Below the pieces are notes generated by a model that was not told where the DNA came from, did not search any database, and worked only from the letters and a program-made list of their open reading frames with translations. This document shows positions 45,118 through 56,784 of a stretch of 64,000 nt of DNA, piece by piece; within the stretch, counting starts at the first letter, position 1; each line of letters starts with the position of its first letter. The stretch lies in assembly GCF_963675165.1 (NCBI RefSeq), contig NC_087384.1:1758501-1822500 (forward strand), in the 5' to 3' direction. Source of the stretch: Halichondria panicea (taxonomy: Eukaryota > Porifera > Demospongiae > Suberitida > Halichondriidae). The position numbers and the translations under genes were made by a program.

Positions 45118-46832
45118 TCATGCAACGTCTTTGGTGAGGTCAGTGGTGTTCACTTTCTTCGCGAATGTCTGCCATCCTTTGTCTTTCCTCCGACCAGACA
45201 TACCACTGACGTACACATTGTTGGCAGGGTTGGCGGGGGCAATCAGCCACCACGGAGCAGGAAGGAGGCAGGCAGGCATATTTAATTCTAATGGCAACCA
45301 AACTCTTGTCTCTAGGTTCATCCAATTCACTGCATGGATGCACAAAAGGTATAGTGTCACAGCCATTGCACGTATATATATTACAGTAAAAACTTACTCC
45401 CAGTCATAAAGTTGTCCTAATCTTTTCACGATACTTATAAACGTTTTGGTCACCCTGTTGTTATATAGAATGTAAAGCAGGAATGATAAATTAAGATGAT
45501 AATTACTTGGTGGCATAAGATTTCAATTTATTGCCTTTTTCTGTCTCTGGTACTTCATAGTACGCCTTGATAACTAGCATGGAAATCAGGTATGAGTTAG
45601 GTCTTTGAAGTACCTGGTCATCACGGTCCTCGGGCCATGTTTAAATGTCTCTCCATGCTTTTTCCCTCTGAATTAGGATGTGTATCTACATGTATATAAA
45701 AGAAACATTATTGACAATCACAATAGACTAACTCTTACTTTCTGACAACTCTGTGATCATTGTCAACTTTCCGTATATATACTGTGTCTGGAGTTTGATG
45801 ACACCAGGGAAGAGGCTTTATATAGGTATAGGTGCATATAGAGCTTCAGGATATAAATTAATATCTCAGCTGCTTCTTCTCCCAAGAATCCTGTGCCGAA
45901 ATCAAATCAATAAGCTTTTTAGTACATGTAGATGTATCCTTCCAGAATGGAAAAAGCATTAAAGTCACTCTGATACTCTCCATACAATTGTCCTTGGTGG
46001 GGGCATGAAGTTAAAAATGAGCTCTGTGCATGTATGTTTTCTTTTCCGTTTTCTTTATTTCAATGCGTTGATAGTTGTCTTTAAGTTTTTCTTTGATGTG
46101 TTTGTTGATTTCTTCCAGCTTCTCAGGATAGCCGTTGTTAGCAAGATAATCTTCAGTTGTAAAACCTGTAGATATTTTGTAATTATAGTAATAGCAAGGG
46201 CGTATAAAAAAAGAGAGGGCGTGCAAGTGACTATCTATAGTACACGGTGGTGAGCAGAATTCAAAAATCGTGGGCGGACGAATGTGAAAATAAAAATTTC
46301 TACCTTTATCATAAATTATTTGTGCACATTCATTTGCCCATGGACAATTTGAATTCTGCTGTTTTGCTGTTGCATATACCCTCTTTAATTTATTCGCCCT
46401 TGATAATATTATCTCTGTATTATAGTAAGCATAATCTGTCACAAAGCTGAATATAATATTTCGTAAATTTTGATATAATTATAGTTGGCTTGCCTGTAAC
46501 GATTATGTATACTTACTCTCTAAGAAGAGAACCAAATCAATGTTAAAATTTCCAGGCACTGTGGTTGCTTGCTTCAGAGACCCATTTCCATACACCTCGT
46601 TAGTTTTTATATCTAACTTTTTTTGAAATTCCCCTTTCTGCAAAAAATAATAATATTGAAGCTGATTTAGTACAAAGAAACTGGTCAGATTTCAGCTTAC
46701 ATCTTGTAGTATGTCCACTACTTGTTTCACCACGTATGACCGGGCATCTTTTATCGTAACCTCCTTTGTATCTTCAGCCCCCGCCTTTATCTCGAGCACC
46801 TTTTCATTTTTTTTTTGATAGAAGGGTCTCAT
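45118..46832 (-). pseudogene. Divergent OAS-like pseudogene with a lost catalytic Asp (array locus 9)
   Basis: Exon 1 (46832-46701) encodes a long lysine-rich N-terminus. Exon 2 (about 46640-46518) reads NGSLKQATTVPGNFNIDLVL: the loop is kept, but the first metal-binding Asp is Asn. Exon 3 starts well (TTEDYLANNGYPEKLEEI) but runs into a stop at about 46011 before the third-Asp strand, which I cannot find. Exon 5 (about 45670-45505) has an in-frame stop after AWRDI, and exon 7 (PANPANNVYVSGM) is one base out of phase with exon 6. A CAAGGGC MITE (46195-46405) sits in intron 2. At least two inactivating changes and the Asp-to-Asn change point to a gene that lost catalysis and then decayed. Confidence 0.75.
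46195..46405. mobile_element. CAAGGGC-type MITE in the locus 9 pseudogene
   Basis: Ends caagggcgtataaaaaaaga and its mirror closing in tattcgcccttg; the inner sequence agcagaattcaaa is mirrored by tttgaattctgct. Same family as 4230 and 63722. Confidence 0.8.
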
Positions 46833-47100
46833 TTTTTTATAGAAAGGCCTCACTTCCTTTCTCTATTTTATCCCACCATTCCTTCTTTTCCCTTTCTGAA
46901 AAATACAAACTTGGTAGCATCTAGGTCTTAGATTTGAAACTAGCCAGCATATAATTATTGAACAGTGTATTTCTGATAGGGACTGTTTGGTTGGTGAATA
47001 AAATATATAAATGCATAGTGAATAAAATATAAATTCTGACTTTCTAAAGTAATAGTCGCAATGAATTTACTTTATATTTCTGATACAGTAAAGTATAACT

Positions 47101-47440
47101 TCTCTACAAATCTTTTAGTACGTAGCCTTCTGCAAGCTCTCCTGGTGTTCTATAGAGTCTTATTTCTTTGTCTTTTAGCTAGCCGTCTTCTTTCTCTTAA
47201 ACTCGTCTTCAACTGGGAGAAACTCTATTTTGTTGCTATATACACATCCTTCAGGTTGATAAAGCAATCGCATGTCGCGCATGCGCAGATTTAACCTGCA
47301 TTTTGGTTGCTAAGCATTATCCCATGGATACTGATGATTATCACTCGTCCGTGCCTATAGTAACTGTCACTCGTGCCTTGCAGGCACTCGTGCAGTTACT
47401 GGCACAGACTCGTGATAATCTTCGGTATCCATAGGTAATA
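47101..47440 (+). repeat. Dispersed repeat ending in a ~113-bp hairpin, second copy
   Basis: Matches 37826-38150 throughout, including the terminal palindrome (47325-47436). It lies between loci 9 and 10. Confidence 0.85.
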
Positions 47441-47657
47441 TCAAAGCACTTGGGGGTGGCGAGTGTTCAATTATTAATTATGTACTAATAATTGTCATAA
47501 TGTTTACACAATACCACAACACTATTAATTTACTAATAACACAGTAGAATAAAAGTATTATAGTATCTTCTCTTTTTCATTAAAGTGTATCCCTTTTAAA
47601 ATGTACTGTAAATGATACACGCTTATAGTATGTTGTTCATATAAGTATGCCACTAGG

Positions 47658-49145
47658 CTACACGACATTCATCACCAGGTTGAGGCTTGCGATCTGTCTT
47701 GCAAATATGTCCCATCGTTTCTCACACGAGTCGCTCTTTTGAGGCTCAATCTGACAGAGACCCTGTTTGTAGAAGTTCTTGAAGGGGTTGGCCGGGTCAA
47801 TGATGCGTGGCTTGTCAGGAAGGCAGTGACTATACTTTCTCATAATCACTTGGTTCTCCCCGGGAACATGGAGGCTATAGGGATTGTCATGGTAATACTA
47901 TATAGCTGTATAGGACTCTGATTTCGACTTACTCCAGGTTTGGGTCCATTCGAATATGTTGCACAAGTTCCTGTATATCTCTTGCCACCCTGTACAATGT
48001 ATTATTCAATAGTTTAGTAAGAGTTTTAGTATATATTATACGGAGCTTAGAGTTTAATTACCATTTTGCAAGGGTTTTCAATGGAGTTGCATCACTGAGT
48101 AGATGCTGTGGAGCTCGATGATAGGAGATGAGCACAAGAATGCTAAGAAAGAAAGACTTTGGGCATCCATTGACTTTTCCATCCCAAACGGAGTCTCTCC
48201 ACACTTTGATTCTTTTGATAAGTATCTTTGCCTGCAGGTAGATTAATTATTAATTGTTGCTATAGACAATATATACATGCACCTAGTATATACTTTAATA
48301 TAGTTACCCTTCTCGGCTGGCCCTCCATTAAGGAGTTTTTGTACTTGGCTGTTCCACAAGAAAACCTGTACGTATATAATGCATTCATATATAATAGCTT
48401 TAGGTATAATTATAGCTATATACAAGATTCTCCTGTCCGGATGCATGTCTCTCATGTAGGAATACATGTCTTCCAGGTTAGGGTCCTCCCATTGAGGGCT
48501 GATCTGCAAATCAACTTGCAAGTAGTTAGCAGTAAAGCGCCAGCCATGAAATTGCTTCTCCATTTCTTGGGGTACATATCTCCCAGTTAGGTGCTCTAGA
48601 AGGTATATCTTGAGTTTGGCTAGTATTGTGCTGTACCCATCTTCAGACACTTTCCCTTGTTTTGGGTGAAGACCTGATTTAAGAAGACTAATTGAACACA
48701 ACTTTGTGTTAAATATATGGATGTATGTCTGATTTAAAAATGTGATGCTATGCATGTACATAGAATAATTATAGTTATTATGTGATATGTACGTGCATGT
48801 GTTCTAGTTTGTTGTGCTGTTGTAATATCAGTCACTGACTTGGTGAGAATGCAACCAAATCCACATCATAGTTCCCCTGGACTGCGGTTCCATAAGCCAC
48901 TGATCCTCCGAGAACAACCTCAGAAATAGTTATTCCGATTCTGCTCTGCACGGCTTGCTACACATTTGGAAATTGCTTATAGGGTACGCTATATTTGACA
49001 ACATTTTTTTTTTTTTGACAAATTTGGCAAACCTCACCTGATTTGCCAAATCGCCAAAAACACTTGCATATAATAATTATTATACGGTAGTTGATCTTAC
49101 CGATCTTAGTACATGCTCCACTTTTGCTGCCAGTTCTAGTGCCAT
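47658..49145 (-). CDS. 2'-5'-oligoadenylate synthetase-like gene, array locus 10, divergent lineage (intact)
   Basis: Exons 49145-49101, 48945-48840, 48673-48424, 48365-48308, 48231-48062, 47989-47933, 47874-47658; 300 codons in the common 0-1-2-0-2-2 phase pattern. Exon 2 reads LGGSVAYGTAVQGNYDVDLV, with the loop and both Asp residues. Exon 3 ends with LQVDLQISPQWEDPNLEDMY, carrying the third Asp. Exon 5 has AKILIKRIKVWRDSVW and CPKSFFLSILVLISY. Exon 7 has VPGENQVIMRKY and RIIDPANPFKNFYKQG. Exon 1 is the shortest of the set (15 codons, MALELAAKVEHVLRS), so the enzyme may lack part of the N-terminal helix. It is the live counterpart of the remnant at 33.3-33.76 kb. Confidence 0.9.
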
Positions 49146-49435
49146 TTCGTTTGGTGTTGTGTTAGAACTATTATATAGGATGCTTTGTGCATAGATAGTC
49201 AGGACCATTACTCTTATAGTACTGATTATGGGTGTGTACGTTGCTCTAATGAAAATCATGCATGCATTGTGCACGTTACCTGAGAAATATGAATAACGTT
49301 GTCTGCAGTAAACAAAAAAGATAGAATAATCATTCATTCTTGGAACTTTTGTTTTATTGAGTCAGCAGGTCACCCTTAATCTTGTTCTTGTAAATGTTAT
49401 AAATGTACACAGGGTCCAAGAGAAAAATGATTAGA

Positions 49436-51850
49436 AGTCAACAGTTAGATGTATAATTATAAGATGGATCTTTCTGAGAAACAGCTGCCATCTCTTGGGA
49501 AACGAGTCTCTCTTTTGTGGCTCAATCTGACAGACGCCATGCATGTTTGTAGAGGTTCTTGTACGGGTTATAGACAGGTCAATGATCATGGCTTCTCGTG
49601 TACGTACCGGCTGTACTTATATCCATGGTTTTCCCCAGGGACGTGAATGCTGTATTGATAGAGCGTTGTAGCTATATTGTGTGTGTCTGTATACACAATT
49701 ATTTGGATGTAGATGTATATACAATTATGTGAGGATTTCGATCTCTAAACGTATCACTGAGTTTTTGGTGCTCCTTGCCTGTATAATGAAGGAATTAAGA
49801 AGTGCATATTAGCTACTTAGCTAATGCAATTGTAATCTTTGTTGTCTATAGCTAGTATACGTTATGTGTTTATTATGGTACATACACATTGTTGTACGTT
49901 TATAGCAATACTCTTCATCAGCTTCTTGATATCCTTGGTCATAATTCTATAAGCAATTAAGTGAAAAGAATTCTGCATGTCCATAGTATCAATAGCAGAC
50001 CATCCACCATTTTTCCAGTTCCTAATTTCCCTGATTCTGTGCGGGCTAACTCAACCGGTGCATATATATTGCACTGTATAATATTATACATAAGTAAATG
50101 CATTGGTAAAGCAACTCACTCTATATAAGTCTTGATTTTTAGCAATATTCTTCACCAGCTTCTTGATATCCCTTAAGAGAAAAACGTGCATGGAAAGTTT
50201 TCTAAATTAATAGCCCACCCACCATTTTGCCAGTTCTTCTAGTGATTCTGCCTGTGCTAACTCAACAGGTGCATGTTTGTAGGATATATCAGTGCGAGCA
50301 TATTATACAAAAGGTAGAATTTAGGGTAACCATTTTTCTGCTTGTCCCATGTTCTGTTTCTCCATGCCTTAAATCTTTTTATGAGCGTTTTCACCTGTAA
50401 ATAAATATCATATGACATGCTGTATATATACGAAGTAATAATTTCGTACTTGTTGTGGTCTTATACCTGAATAGTCCGCAGCAAAACCTGACTTCATGTG
50501 TGTATAGTAGAGGAAGTATAATATCATATACAACAATAGAAATAGGAGACGTGCACATTTTCCTGCTCTTTGATTGCATTCCTTTGAGATAGCTGTACAA
50601 ATCCTCTAAATTTTGTTTCTTTCATTAAAGACTGAGTCGTAAATCAATGTTCAGGTTAGAGGTTTCGAAACGCCAGCCGTGGTACAACCTCTCAATGTTC
50701 TGTATGTCTGTAATAGAGTGCCTTATAGGCACTTGATTGTTCTGCCTAGTAATATAAATTTGTACTGCATGCGTGCGCTCCTCAGATACCTCCTTCCTGC
50801 TCGGATGCAGACCTGTATAGAAAGATGCCAAAATGCATAAGATATAGAGCACTGCAGTGCTAACCCTCGGCTGATGACATAAATAATAAAGATCTATACC
50901 AACCAAAATAGTGTTGTACAATAAATGCTGGTTAAGCAGCAAATATTACAGGAGCTAGAGGCATGCTGAAACTTTTGAGAATAGAGTTTTAGTAGTGTAT
51001 CATACGCCGTACGAGACATTCATTGTGGACTAGGATCACATGCAGCAAAGTTAGGAAAAAAGCCTGGAGTTTTAGATATAATTATGGGGCTATAGTTATA
51101 ATGTTTTGAGGCTAAAAAAGCAACAAACCACAATTCTAGCTTTCTACTTAGGGACCCCAGACTTCCATTATTTCTAAGGATCCCTAGCTTCAGCTGAAAA
51201 TACGTACCTCGAATGTATAGTGTAGCTATAGCTAGCCAACTAATGAGCAAGTTAGATTTTGCTCACTTTTATTCGACAACGAACCACCTTTAAAACCAAT
51301 AACTTGTTATAATTATGTGAAGGCTATTCATGCACGCTGTAAACCCACCGCTATGGTATCCAGGTGAGCAGGCTCAGAAATTACAAACAGATAAACCAAC
51401 GAACTACTATACTCGCTGTGGCCGCAGTATGGGCTTGGGTAATAACAAAGTATATAGTACATGTACAATTATAGATTAACAATATTCTCAGTCTGTGTGT
51501 GAGCCTTTGTAGGGTTAGCATGGATATATACGCTAATGCACAACGTGATTATAGCATAAATGCTGCATTTGTTCTCAGTGTAGCTCGTACTTGGTGAATA
51601 TAGATGCATAGATCAACAAAATGTGCAGGCAGACTTGTCTCTTGCCCCAGGGACCCTCCAAGGTATACTTCAGATTTGCTTATGTCCAGAGTAGACTGCT
51701 AGAGCAGAAAAACAGTGCACTCTGTCTTTTCACAAATGCTGTTACATCTTTGATTGGAGCCCTCACTCTACTAGCTTTGCTCATAGGTGCTGTTTCTCAT
51801 ATAGGTACTGCCAGAGTCAGTGACATTGTCACATGGCCTTGTGTAGTGCA
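49436..51850 (-). pseudogene. OAS-like pseudogene, broken copy of locus 4 (array locus 11)
   Basis: All seven exons of locus 4 can be traced: exon 7 at 49436-49652 (several indels), exon 6 at about 49895-49947 and again at 50119-50170, exon 5 at 50220-50395 with a partial second copy near 50008-50060. Exons 4, 3, 2 and 1 follow near 50455-50495, 50560-50815, 51594-51697 and 51720-51845. In exon 3 the conserved SPQW is replaced by a Leu and then a stop, and an insertion precedes RHSITDIQNIERL. In exon 2 three bases are missing, so one Asp of the Asp-x-Asp pair is gone. The doubled exons 5-6 suggest a small internal tandem duplication. It cannot make a full enzyme. Confidence 0.85.
50845..51425. 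repeat. Repeat in intron 2 of OAS locus 11
   Basis: Shared with 54482-54835: gagcactgcagtgctaaccc, tagctagccaac, ttttgctcacttttat, ccaggtgagcaggctcagaa. The same intron of locus 4 is only about 250 bp and lacks it. It has no coding potential. Confidence 0.7.
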
Positions 51851-52109
51851 TGCATGTGTATTGCTTTAGCTAGCTGTAGCTGTTGATCTTAGTTATGGAT
51901 GTCTGGTTAATGACCTTTACCTAATGTGTTTATTGCATAAAGTAATAACATTTAAATAACGTCTTGCTCTATAATAATTATAATTTTCACACATCCAGTT
52001 TTATGTAGCTATTATGTAGCTAAGTAAGATCTTTCACCATGCTCAGTTTTCATACGAATTTTGGCTCGATAGATCTATGATTCCGGGGTATAATTATATT
52101 ATGTTGGAA
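51851..52109. other. Spacer upstream of locus 11, nothing recognised
   Basis: AT-rich and non-coding; no repeat could be assigned. Confidence 0.4.
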
Positions 52110-52303
52110 CAGGGTGTCGTACAGGGGGAAAGGGGGGTACCCCCCCTTTTTTGCATTCAGGTACTAGTTGTATGACTGAGTGTCCATAGCTGGCAATTTT
52201 ACATATAGGGTATTAAAATAACAGTTGGCCTTTTTTTAGCAAAATGTTCTGGTTACTTTTCTTATTTCCCCCTCTACACTTCAAAATCCTATATGACACC
52301 CTG
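52110..52303. mobile_element. Short inverted-repeat element, CAGGGTGTCGTAC ends
   Basis: About 195 bp between cagggtgtcgtac and tatgacaccctg, with a G/C homopolymer block (ggggggtacccccc) near 52134-52146. The superfamily is uncertain. Confidence 0.5.
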
Positions 52304-52441
52304 TGGAAACTTCAATCTATCACAGCTTCACCGCTATGGCAGCCCATATAGATAGTTAACTTCATCAGTTGTCAATTAATTATGTATAATATGGCCATGT
52401 CTTTTTATTGAGTTTTTTGGTAACTGCATAATCAGTACATG

Positions 52442-52809
52442 CAGTAGAACCTCACTAATCAGAATAGAGCCGGACCAGAGCCTATATCCGAATACATGAA
52501 ATTTCTGGATTAACGGTAATTGATTATGAATATCAGTAACAAAATAATGCATATGTACTGTGGCCAGAAGGGAAGCTGCTAGCTATATAGTCTTTTATCT
52601 CAACTTTCTCTCCAATTCAGTGAGTCTTGTGAGCTCTCCGGCTCTTCGTTTTCTTTGCAGTGACCAATGTTTTGAGCAGTTCTGATTCAGCAAAGCAAGT
52701 TAGATTGTGCATGCGCAGTAGTCTATTTTACTGACAGCCCCTCCTCTTTCAGTTTGCCAGATTTGAGAGGTTTCAGACTAAAAAGGTCCGGATTAGCGAG
52801 GTTCTACTG
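52442..52809. mobile_element. pogo/Tigger-like MITE, CAGTAGAACCTC ends
   Basis: Ends cagtagaacctcactaatc and gattagcgaggttctactg are inverted copies, with gccggacc and ggtccgg just inside. The middle matches the fragment at 6467-6700 (ggccagaagggaagctgcta). CAGTA-type ends suit the pogo group. Only the right flank shows the expected TA. Confidence 0.7.
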
Positions 52810-53425
52810 TATTGTGCATGGTATCTATCATACTGTTATAGTTCACTCTGGATTTGTGTGTGCATGTGCATTGCTTATAGTTTTTGGATTATGTTAGGCT
52901 GTCAATAAGTATAGTATGGTTAATAGTGTAATATAGGATTAATAAGCAATGTCAAGGCTTCTAGAGTCGTAGCCGAGTGCTATTAACCTTGCCATGCAGT
53001 GCTTGTTGAGTACTTATTGCACGAGTACCATACTATTGATTTCTAATCGTTTATGATGAAGTTCTCTGCAGTTTTCTTAATATTCAGCCGTGGCCGTTAT
53101 TCAAAACATTACGTTGTCATTGACAGCGTGTATAATTACTCAACAGGTAATTGCACGCTGATTATATAGTCGTCAGATCTCAGTAGGTTAAGGATGGGAC
53201 CAGCAATTATTGCTGAATCAGCTAAAACGCAGCCACGCCCACGATTTTTAATATGTTTTGTGTGTAAAAAATTACTTATCTTTTTTAGTTCTAATTCCGG
53301 AGGTATAAACCTTCCTTTCAGCTCGAAATTTTTAGTGTAGTAGGTAGTTCAAAGGTTTGTGCAGACTATTCAATCGGGAGGTCCCAGTCCTGAACCTACC
53401 TGAGATAGTAAACATCATATTATAC

Positions 53426-53954
53426 CATAGATAAAAGAGAGAAATGGATTGGAAACGGATGACGTGTTCCCATAAGCTGCATATAAAATACATACACTGA
53501 GCTAAGATACAGCTGTGTTTCGCTCCCTATCCCCAGGAAAACTACTTCTACGGCTGTTTTGGAAAATTCAGACCTTTCCAAGTCTCCCTATAACTTCAAT
53601 TCAATGTCCCTTTATATATACTAGGTATCATTTGGAAATATTACAAGAACTTTTTTGGGATTGCTAAGAAGTAGCTAGAGGTACAGAAACATTGCTTTCA
53701 CTACTTAGGAAGGTTCTGTACCAATAACACCTATAATACAGCTATATAAATAAGTAGTGTACTGTGTGTCATATATAGCCTCAAGTAGTAAAAGTTTAGC
53801 AGGATTCTCACACTGACAGTAAGACAATCAGTTGTCTCTTTTTTGGCCATTTTTTTTAAATGTACAGTTGGCGGCCTCGATTAAACCCAGGGCAAAACAC
53901 GGATAGTTTTCGAGGCGCTAAATGTTTCCTATCCATTTCTCTCTTTTATCTATG
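53426..53954. mobile_element. P-like MITE with 7-bp target duplication
   Basis: A 529-bp element. Ends CATAGATAAAAGAGAGAAAT and its mirror, continuing with GGATTGGAAACGG on the left. The target duplication is ATTATAC (53419-53425, 53955-53961). It has the same end signature and duplication length as the elements at 9182 and 29007. Confidence 0.9.
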
Positions 53955-54072
53955 ATTATACAGTAGAGTGCCTTTATAGCCTAGAGTAAATATGTTCTCT
54001 CACTTGTTGGTGTAAATTTATTTACTTTGCATGCATATATACGTCGATAGAATGCATGCAATTATAACTTAC

Positions 54073-55199
54073 AACTTTCTTGTGCTTGGGTTCATCTTCA
54101 TATATTTGTACATATCCTCTAGATTTTCCCATTTTGGGCTCAGTGATAAATCCACTTGGAAGTGCCAACATTGGAAACGTCGACCATGGTTTCCACACAG
54201 TTCCTCAGGGTCCTTTATTTTGTAGTGATTAATTTTGTCAAGTGCCTTTGGAGACAGCGAATGATCTGTTCCATACCATCTTTATACGTCTGTTCTGTTA
54301 CTGTCTGCTTTATTGGATGTAGACCTATCATAATTATACAGTGTATAAGGACTAGAACTCTGAACTGTGAACGTATTCTGTATGCATTATTGCTCTGAGC
54401 ATACACTGCTCGTTATATTGAGTTATGTAATCTGCCACCTGTTGATAGCGCTAAAGTTAATTTACCAAGCTATTACATACAATCAGAGCACTGAAGTGCT
54501 AACCCTCGGCTGTTGACATGAATAAATAGATCTATAAAAACTATAGGAATGCATGGTTCAGTAATAAAGAAGCCACAAACTATTTTAATAGAGACTGCAT
54601 GGTAAAGGATCACTTCAGCTGCAAATATGTAGTTCTAGCTCGAATAAAGATCGCGTGTAGAGCTAGCCAACGTGTAATGCTTAGCTTTTGCTCACTTTTA
54701 TAAGCATTACCATCGAAATCTGCCACAATAACTTGTTGTGTGAGGGCTATCCATGCAGCGCTATGGCATCCAGATAAGCAGACTCAGAAATTACAAACAG
54801 ACAAACAAACCAAACGACTACTATACTCGTGGCCGCCTACGCGCGCCTCGGGGAATAATTATTTGAAGGTATAATATTTGTACGTAAGATGTTTCCTATA
54901 ACTGTCTATATAAGACTAATTACTTGGTGGGAATATAAACTCTCTTAAGACTTTATACTACTTACTTAGTGAGAAGACAGTAAGGTCTATGTCAAAATGC
55001 CCAGGTAATGCTGTACCATGAGCCACTGATCCTCCAACAACAACATCTGATATGTCAATGTCTATTTCTTTCTTCTTAGATGCCTGTGTGATGTCAATTA
55101 ATTTAGTAAGCCACTGATAACAGATTCCAGTTGGAAAGTTTGTTGACTTACTTTTATCAGTGTAGTTCTAACTTTGTTGCTTAACAGGAAGGTTTCCAT
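54073..55199 (-). pseudogene. OAS-like pseudogene, exons 1-3 only, divergent lineage (array locus 12)
   Basis: Exon 1 (55199-55152) encodes METFLLSNKVRTTLIK, and exon 2 (55083-54966) reads VGGSVAHGTALPGHFDIDLT with loop and Asp pair intact. Exon 3 (54324-54073) is 252 bp, where 3n+1 is needed. A frameshift near 54245 separates HPIKQTVTEQTYKDGMEQI from the downstream QVDLSLSPKWENLEDMY. No exons 4-7 follow; a MITE and unrelated sequence lie there instead. The ATG of exon 1 falls inside the end repeat of the transposon at 55184-56687, so the present start may be borrowed from it. Intron 2 carries the 54482-54835 repeat shared with locus 11. Confidence 0.8.
54482..54835. repeat. Repeat in intron 2 of OAS locus 12
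   Basis: Second copy of the 50845-51425 repeat, shorter by internal deletions, in the homologous intron. Confidence 0.7.
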
Positions 55200-56687
55200 A
55201 TGCTGACTTGGCACTTTCGAATTATGATCGCCCTCTATATACTTTCTTGTGCTATAACCCTTTCCCGTTCAGCCGCACACAATCTGGAAAATCTGGAACA
55301 GTTCCATCACTTTAGTTTGCATCTGAGCCCAACCCACCAAATTAGCTTGATGTTATCTCCGCCCCCAATGAAGTGGCCGTGGGTCAATGGCTGTGCACAA
55401 ACTAACCATCGATTTTATGCCTTGCTGCTGCCTCGATGGAAGTATGTGTGGCCTTTATAAAAGCTGCACTCTGGTCAACTAAGCTGCTTAGCAAGCATGT
55501 AGACTATTGTAGAGCTTGTGTCCACTTGTGAAGTGCCTGTGTACACAAATGGCTTGCTGCTTCCTCTTCGAAAATATTCTATGGCTACCAAGATAGTCCA
55601 GAGGGTCTACCAATGGATACTACTCAGTCCTACATGCTGTATAGCTTGTTTTAAACCTTTTTTTTTTTTAAGTGTTCTAATTGAACAGCTCAGCAGAACT
55701 TCAAAGGATAATCGCATTCATGATACTATCCAATCTGCCACAGAATCCAATATCATGCAACATTCACAAGTTGATAGCACACTCCCTCCCAGATTGTTGT
55801 TGTAAAATTTACAACAATTTGACCGGTAAAGGGCTATCAGGAGCACAGGCCCTCTGGAGTGCCCCTGGTGCTATCAAGAGCCTTATAAATTTATTGTATG
55901 TAAGCCAATCCTATTAAATACATCATGGCTGAGTTAGTGGTTCATAATTATGGTTTCAGTGTTGATCATCTTGCATGTTGGAGGAGGCATGCATAAACAT
56001 TTGAAACACATGCTTTGCTTCCAAGTTTCATTGATTACCACAGTCATGGTACAGAGACTATATTAATGCACATTTGATGTAAACTTGTAACAGAAATTAT
56101 GTTCAGGGAAGTGAAGTGAAAAGTTATCATGTATAGTGAGGCTGCATGCATGTATCCCACGTTTCTTCCTCTGGAAACTCTCAGCTGAAAAGTGATAATT
56201 GTTATTAGAATAAAAAAAAGCTGCTTACTTTTTTATTGAGATGCATCACTGGCAGCCATAGCCCTTCTGTCCAGCCCTATATATAGCGATAGAAAAAGAC
56301 ATTCGGCTATAGGATAGTCATACCACGCTCCAAACAGGTATAAACCAAGAAGATGCTCACGAATTCATGCTGGCAATTCTTGACATAATCAACAGCCATG
56401 CACCTACATACAGTACAGTACTATACCTGTAGTTGTATAGAAGCAGGTATTGTAATAATCAGACTGAGGTTCCTCCTTTTTATATACCTTTTACCTTCTT
56501 ACAAGTAGATGAGTCTAGTCCACAGTAGTGTATATGCATGAGTCTAGTCTCTGGAAGAATCATTGACATGAGCTCTGCCTCACTAGGACTACTAGCTAGC
56601 TGAATTTAAAATTGCATATAGAGTGCTGAGTCAGCAACAAATAGTGTCAATATTCGTTGAGTCAGCATATGGAAACCTTCCTGTTAT
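55184..56687. mobile_element. 1.5-kb transposon with exact ~26-bp inverted ends
   Basis: aacaggaaggtttccatatg, then ctgac, at the left end is repeated as its exact reverse complement at 56662-56687. The interior is richer in G/C and open frames than its surroundings: a frame at 55200-55460, a TATA-like ggcctttataaaagctgc at about 55451, and frames at 55518-55805 and 55681-55917. I recognise no transposase. No clean target duplication was seen. The left end overlaps exon 1 of OAS locus 12. Confidence 0.7.
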
Positions 56688-56784
56688 TATCGCCTTTCCG
56701 TTAAAGCATCAGCGAAACAACATATTACTATACATTTATATAGTCTTGTCTGTGTAAGTACTAAGTTATTCAGCTTTCTCAGTC

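Noticed and set aside
48228-48590. 120-codon + strand frame
   Set aside because: Antisense shadow of exons 3-5 of OAS locus 10.
55200-55917. Open frames inside the 1.5-kb inverted-end element taken as a host gene
   Set aside because: They lie wholly between exact inverted ends, show no known domain and no splice continuity; more likely transposon filler.
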